A DNA stretch of 64,000 nucleotides, taken from Anaerolineaceae bacterium (lineage in GTDB: Bacteria > Chloroflexota > Anaerolineae > Anaerolineales > Anaerolineaceae). The notes beneath the pieces were generated by a model that was not told the origin of the DNA, ran no database searches, and was given only the letters and a program-made list of their open reading frames with translations. The position numbers and the translations under genes are program-made. The stretch is from the NCBI GenBank assembly GCA_012839565.1, contig DUMZ01000020.1, positions 1 to 64,000 on the forward strand, written 5' to 3'. Below are positions 60,502-64,000 of this stretch, piece after piece (the first letter of the stretch is position 1; every line of letters starts with the position of its first letter).

Positions 60502-61064
60502 TTTACCTTCAGCTCTTTTTAAGCTTTTTAATCGTTGGTCTTTTTAGCATCGGTGGCGGTTATGCCGCCATGCCCATTATTCAAAGCGAGATCGTGGCAA
60601 AACATGGCTGGCTTACCGTGGAAGAGTTTAGCCATTTGGTGACCATCGCCGAGATGACCCCTGGCCCCATCGTTGTGAACGGCGCCACATTCGTAGGCAA
60701 CCGAATCGCTGGCATCCCTGGCGCGATAATTGCCACCCTGGGCAGTATCTTCCCTGCGCTGATTATCGTTTCGTTGCTGGCATATCTCTATTATCGCTAC
60801 AAAACCCTGGACACGATGAACAGTATTCTGAGCAGCCTGCGACCGGTGGTGATCGCGCTCATCGCCTCCGCTGGATTGGGCATTCTATTGAATCTCCTTT
60901 TTGGACAGAAAGCGCAAACAATTGAAAATCTTAACTGGATTGGCCTGGTGCTATTCGGAGCTGCTTTTTTCGCCATGCGCAAGTTGAAATGGAATCCTGT
61001 CCTGGTCATGTTCCTGTGTGGTGGGCTTTATTTGGGCATCCATCTTCTGCTGGGAAGTGTGTGA
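60498..61064 (+). CDS. Chromate transporter, second half (ChrA-type)
   Basis: A 188-aa protein: FSIGGGYAAMPIIQSEIVAKHGWL and IAEMTPGPIVVNGATFVG are the second copy of the signature. ATG 60498 is chosen over upstream TTG because of the ATGA overlap. The two halves should assemble as one short-chain CHR transporter; the substrate may be chromate or another anion. A terminator lies after. Confidence 0.9.
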   Translation: MIYLQLFLSFLIVGLFSIGGGYAAMPIIQSEIVAKHGWLTVEEFSHLVTIAEMTPGPIVVNGATFVGNRIAGIPGAIIATLGSIFPALIIVSLLAYLYYRYKTLDTMNSILSSLRPVVIALIASAGLGILLNLLFGQKAQTIENLNWIGLVLFGAAFFAMRKLKWNPVLVMFLCGGLYLGIHLLLGSV

Positions 61065-61212
61065 TGGTTGCGGTGGATGCCATATAAAAAAACGTGGTCG
61101 GAGGATCGCGTTTATTCTGTCTGCTCACAAAGAGATACTTGAACGAGAAAGGATGAGAGGATAATATTCCTGGCGATGTCGCATTGAGCAGAAGCACTTC
61201 GGTCAGAGCGAT

Positions 61213-61256
61213 AAAAAAAGAGCCTGCTTTCAGTAAAAACAGGCTCTTCCTTTTTA
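61213..61256. terminator. Bidirectional terminator between chrA and LRR2
   Basis: Stem AAGAGCCTG / CAGGCTCTT with a loop of 13, then CCTTTTT on the plus strand and an A-run on the other side. Confidence 0.85.
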
Positions 61257-61268
61257 CAAACAATTTTA

Positions 61269-63485
61269 TTATTTCAGCAAAGCCGGGAAATAGTTCGTAA
61301 AGCCTTTTCCTACAAGCGCGAAATCGGTCAGATGGCAGACCGGCAAACTAAACTGGTTTTGCTCTGGATTGCGCGTGTAGCTTCCAGAAGGGCAGGTTGT
61401 AATCGCGTCGCGCCATTGTTTTGCATTTTCGTCGTAATAATGGAGTGTCAGATTTTCTTCAGGTAAAAATCCAATATCCGATTCGTTATACTTTACAGTA
61501 AAGGTCATGGGAAGGTTAAACTGAGGTGTTTCGTTGTTACCATTAAAAGCCATGAGCTCAAAATGATTGCTTGCGGGAAAATAGGGTGGTTTAAAACCGC
61601 TTACCTCGGGTGTAGACTTGAAAATAAGTGTCAGTTCGCCCTCAACCGCGCCGGGTGGAACAGCGACAGATGTATTCCCATCGTTGGAAACCAGCACGCC
61701 ACCGATCTCACCGGGAAAAACAACTTTCACACCTTGAGTCTGATGCCAGTCTGAATCTTTTTGATAGAGAAAACTGGATGGTGGGTCGGGCTGAGGCACG
61801 CTAAAAAGGTTATAGCCAAGGTCGGTTGTTAAAACACCGTAACAGCGATATTCGGGCTGACCATCAACACAGAGCTCAATGAGATTTGTAAAGCTCGCTG
61901 GTATAGTCCCTTCCAAGAGATTATGACTCAAATTCAGATGCGTTAACGCAGTCATGTTGCCAAACTCAGGAGGCAGCGTTCCCGTCAATTGGTTCTGAGC
62001 AAGTTCGAGAAACAACAAGTTCGCCAGATTGCCTAGTTCAGGAGGTATGGTGCCGGACAATTTGTTTTGGCTAAGATCAAGACTCCATAAATATGACAAA
62101 TTGCCTAAGTCGGGGGGTATTGAGCCGGTCAACAGGTTTGAGTTAAGGTAGAGAATACGTAAAACTGGAAGATCACCAAGCCATATTGGTAATGTGCCTG
62201 TTAATTTATTCCGTGAAATCTGAAGGTCCTCCAAATTTGTTAAAAGACTTATTTCCCAGGGTATTGGGCCTGTCAGTTGGTTATCACTTAAACTGAGGGT
62301 CTTTAGATTACACAGATTACCTAATACAGCTGGTATTTCGCCAGTCAATTGGTTGTTGTCAAGATAAAGCCTTTCCAGTTTGGGCATATTGCCTAAGGCA
62401 TAGGGTATTGTGCCTGTTAGTTGGTTAACGCTAAGATCAAGACGCCATAAATTTGCCAGGTTGCCTAACGCTGAGGGGATTGTACCCGTCAATTGATTTC
62501 TGTCGAGAAAGAGAATTTCCAGTTTCGCAAGGTTGCCCAGTGTGCTGGGAATAGCGCCCGTTAATCGGTTGACACTAAAGTCGAGATATTTCAAATTTGA
62601 CAGATTGCCTAATGAAGCAGGTATCGCGTTTGTCAATTGGTTTCTATAAAGCATGAGAGATACTAATTGAGTTAGATTGCTCAATTCGGCAGGTATGGCA
62701 CCCGTCAGTTGATTGACACTAAGGTCGAGATATCCCATTTCTGACAGATTGCCCAGCGTGGCAGGTATCGCGCCTGTCAATTGATTTTCACCAAGATCTA
62801 AATAATCCATGTTTGCCAGATTGCCCAGTGTGGCAGGTATCGTGCCTGTTAATTGGTTGGCATGCATGATGAAATATTTTATGTTCGTAAGATTGCCCAG
62901 TTCAGCAGGAATTGCCCCTGTTAATTGATTAAAGAAAAGATAAAGATACTCTAAATACACCAGATTGCCCAGCGAAGCGGGTATTGGGCCTGTTAATTGG
63001 TTGCTGCTAAAATCGAGATACTTGAGATTTGACAAATTTCCCAGCGTAGCTGGAAGGTTGCCGGTTAAATTATTTTGAAGCAGATCAATTTCAGTAACAT
63101 GGCCTTCATAAACGATAATCCCATACCAATCATTAACTGATGTGGATTGCAACCAGTTGTCATTGCCGAGCCAGCCAGCGCCATTAGTGCTTTCATAAAG
63201 CGCGACTAAAGTTTCGCACTCATTGCGGGGCACATCCGTTACTGAACTACAGCTAAAATCCTTCACCTGTTCCTGGGTGAGCCTTAAGCTTTCTTCAGTT
63301 GGCGGGATGTATTCAAGGTCTTTGATATCGTTAAAATGGGGATGACGCCAGCTTTCAGGTTTTTCTGGAAACCAATCAGCAAAGTTTGCTTCTGGACCTG
63401 GCGCTTGCGCCTGAACAACACTCACCTGCATATTTACCATTAAAAAGGCAAGGCATATAATCATTCTAATTAAAGATTTCTTCAT
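61269..63485 (-). CDS. Secreted plant-type leucine-rich repeat protein 2 with ZU5-like domain
   Basis: A 738-aa exported protein. Signal peptide MKKSLIRMIICLAFLMVNMQ, ending near VVQAQA. Cap TDVPRNECETLVALYESTNG, then about 17 LRRs of 24 residues with LTGxIP turns. After the repeats, GGVLVSNDGNTSVAVPPGAV (about 600) resembles a ZU5-like beta domain, and the protein ends in TNYFPALLK. AAAGGAA precedes ATG 63485. Paralogue of LRR protein 1 (46714), which lacks the ZU5-like part. Likely at the cell surface. Confidence 0.88.
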   Translation of the reverse strand: MKKSLIRMIICLAFLMVNMQVSVVQAQAPGPEANFADWFPEKPESWRHPHFNDIKDLEYIPPTEESLRLTQEQVKDFSCSSVTDVPRNECETLVALYESTNGAGWLGNDNWLQSTSVNDWYGIIVYEGHVTEIDLLQNNLTGNLPATLGNLSNLKYLDFSSNQLTGPIPASLGNLVYLEYLYLFFNQLTGAIPAELGNLTNIKYFIMHANQLTGTIPATLGNLANMDYLDLGENQLTGAIPATLGNLSEMGYLDLSVNQLTGAIPAELSNLTQLVSLMLYRNQLTNAIPASLGNLSNLKYLDFSVNRLTGAIPSTLGNLAKLEILFLDRNQLTGTIPSALGNLANLWRLDLSVNQLTGTIPYALGNMPKLERLYLDNNQLTGEIPAVLGNLCNLKTLSLSDNQLTGPIPWEISLLTNLEDLQISRNKLTGTLPIWLGDLPVLRILYLNSNLLTGSIPPDLGNLSYLWSLDLSQNKLSGTIPPELGNLANLLFLELAQNQLTGTLPPEFGNMTALTHLNLSHNLLEGTIPASFTNLIELCVDGQPEYRCYGVLTTDLGYNLFSVPQPDPPSSFLYQKDSDWHQTQGVKVVFPGEIGGVLVSNDGNTSVAVPPGAVEGELTLIFKSTPEVSGFKPPYFPASNHFELMAFNGNNETPQFNLPMTFTVKYNESDIGFLPEENLTLHYYDENAKQWRDAITTCPSGSYTRNPEQNQFSLPVCHLTDFALVGKGFTNYFPALLK

Positions 63486-63631
63486 TTTTTCCTTTCTGCA
63501 AGTGAGCTATAACTGTTCTTTAGATAAGCTGACGGGTTCATTTTAATACATTTTTGTTGTATGTGAAGTTATATTTGTCATGAATTTTGAAACTCGTGGA
63601 TTTAGAAAAGGTGGACCTCTTATTTGGAAAA

Positions 63632-63673
63632 GGATTCCAGGAATCCTGTGGGCTTCCGCTTTTAAGCCCACAG
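63632..63673. promoter_or_regulatory. Palindromes upstream of holB
   Basis: GGATTCC-A-GGAATCC at 63632-63646 and CTGTGGGCTT/AAGCCCACAG at 63646-63673 (8-nt loop). Together they cover the region of the holB -35 box. Role unknown; no T-run follows. Confidence 0.4.
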
Positions 63674-63691
63674 ATGTGCTAAAATTCCCTT

Positions 63692-64000
63692 ATGACCTGG
63701 AAGATTTTTGGCCACGACGGCGCGGTGAATTATCTCAAACGACAATGCGAACCTGGCAATATGCGCCATGCCTATCTCATCACGGGGCCCGAAGGCATCG
63801 GGCGATTGACGCTCGCCAAAGCCTTTGTAAAAGCGCTTAACTGCCAAAACCCGCCTGCCAAACACGACTTTTGCAACGCGTGCCAGGCCTGCCGGCAAAT
63901 TGAGGCGGAAGCCTGGCCCGATTTGACCATCTTGCGCCCCACCGAAAACGCGCGGGATATCAAAATTGACCAGGTGCGCCAGATGCAACAAAGCCTGGCG
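63692..64000 (+). CDS. holB: DNA polymerase III delta' subunit, N-terminal part
   Basis: The first 103 residues are visible. YLITGPEGIGRLTLAKAFVKA has the P-loop with Arg in place of the Lys (GPEGIGR), typical of the ATP-inactive delta' subunit; the zinc module CNACQACRQ follows. Clamp loader subunit. TAAAAT at 63680-63685 is 6 nt before ATG 63692, an apparent leaderless start. A gamma/tau-type protein is less likely because the Lys is missing. Confidence 0.85.
   Translation, partial: MTWKIFGHDGAVNYLKRQCEPGNMRHAYLITGPEGIGRLTLAKAFVKALNCQNPPAKHDFCNACQACRQIEAEAWPDLTILRPTENARDIKIDQVRQMQQSLA

Noticed and set aside
1-64000. tRNA, rRNA or insertion sequence with transposase
   Set aside because: None was recognisable by eye; a tRNAscan-SE and ISfinder search would settle it.

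Overview
The window looks like a piece of a mid-GC bacterial chromosome, most likely Chloroflexota (Anaerolineae-like). This is inferred from gene content: secreted proteins that end in a YFPxLLK-type tail, an actinobacteria/Firmicutes-style T-box on leuS, LCP-family proteins, mono- and diglucosyl-lipid type glycosyltransferases, and many promoters whose -10 box sits exactly 6 nt before the ATG (apparent leaderless mRNAs). No rRNA, tRNA or CRISPR repeat array was found in the window.

Layout. (1) 1-3320, minus strand: the cas3-cas5c-cas8c end of a type I-C CRISPR-Cas operon; cas8c runs off the left edge. (2) 3472-6425: leuS with a T-box leader. (3) 6552-10142: an A+T-rich 1196-aa STAND NTPase with about 13 TPR-like 41-aa repeats, a candidate defence or sensing protein. 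(4) 10281-17300: an esterase, then an ABC exporter (ATPase and FtsX-type permease) followed by its own NarL-type two-component system. (5) 17455-25064: an APC/USP transporter, satD-DUF3307 with a 28-bp-period repeat array in front, an AAA/DUF4143 ATPase with twin palindromic operators, two small unknown proteins and a VanZ protein. (6) 25140-33064: a lipoprotein, a DUF952-phosphatase fusion, a double ferredoxin, a glycolipid glycosyltransferase with a VTT membrane protein, a LuxR-type regulator, an MFS exporter, and a divergent lipoprotein/metalloprotease pair.

(7) 33164-39071: a LytTR/GHKL two-component system next to a two-gene ABC half-transporter pair whose promoter carries two direct repeats 21 bp apart, the geometry of LytTR sites. 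(8) 39227-46464: zinc-ribbon protein, tilS, an LCP gene - degenerate tyrosine recombinase - LCP gene cluster, a ZIP transporter and an SDR. (9) 46714-50099: plant-type LRR protein 1 and gltX. (10) 50271-53574: a DtxR-type regulator divergent from feoA-feoA-feoB-Cys-rich, with two palindromic operators between. (11) 53724-61064: AlkD-like protein, HIT protein, DUF2807 lipoprotein, DUF35-like protein, an ABC-2 exporter operon with a 2'-5' RNA ligase-like gene, and a split chromate transporter. (12) 61269-63485: LRR protein 2, then the start of holB.

The intergenic spaces carry three families of short inverted repeats, described as features and findings. The observations most worth following up are the STAND/TPR protein, the satD 28-bp array, the twin palindromes in front of the DUF4143 ATPase, the nucleophile-less recombinase between two LCP genes, the LytTR-type sites, and the strict leaderless promoter architecture.
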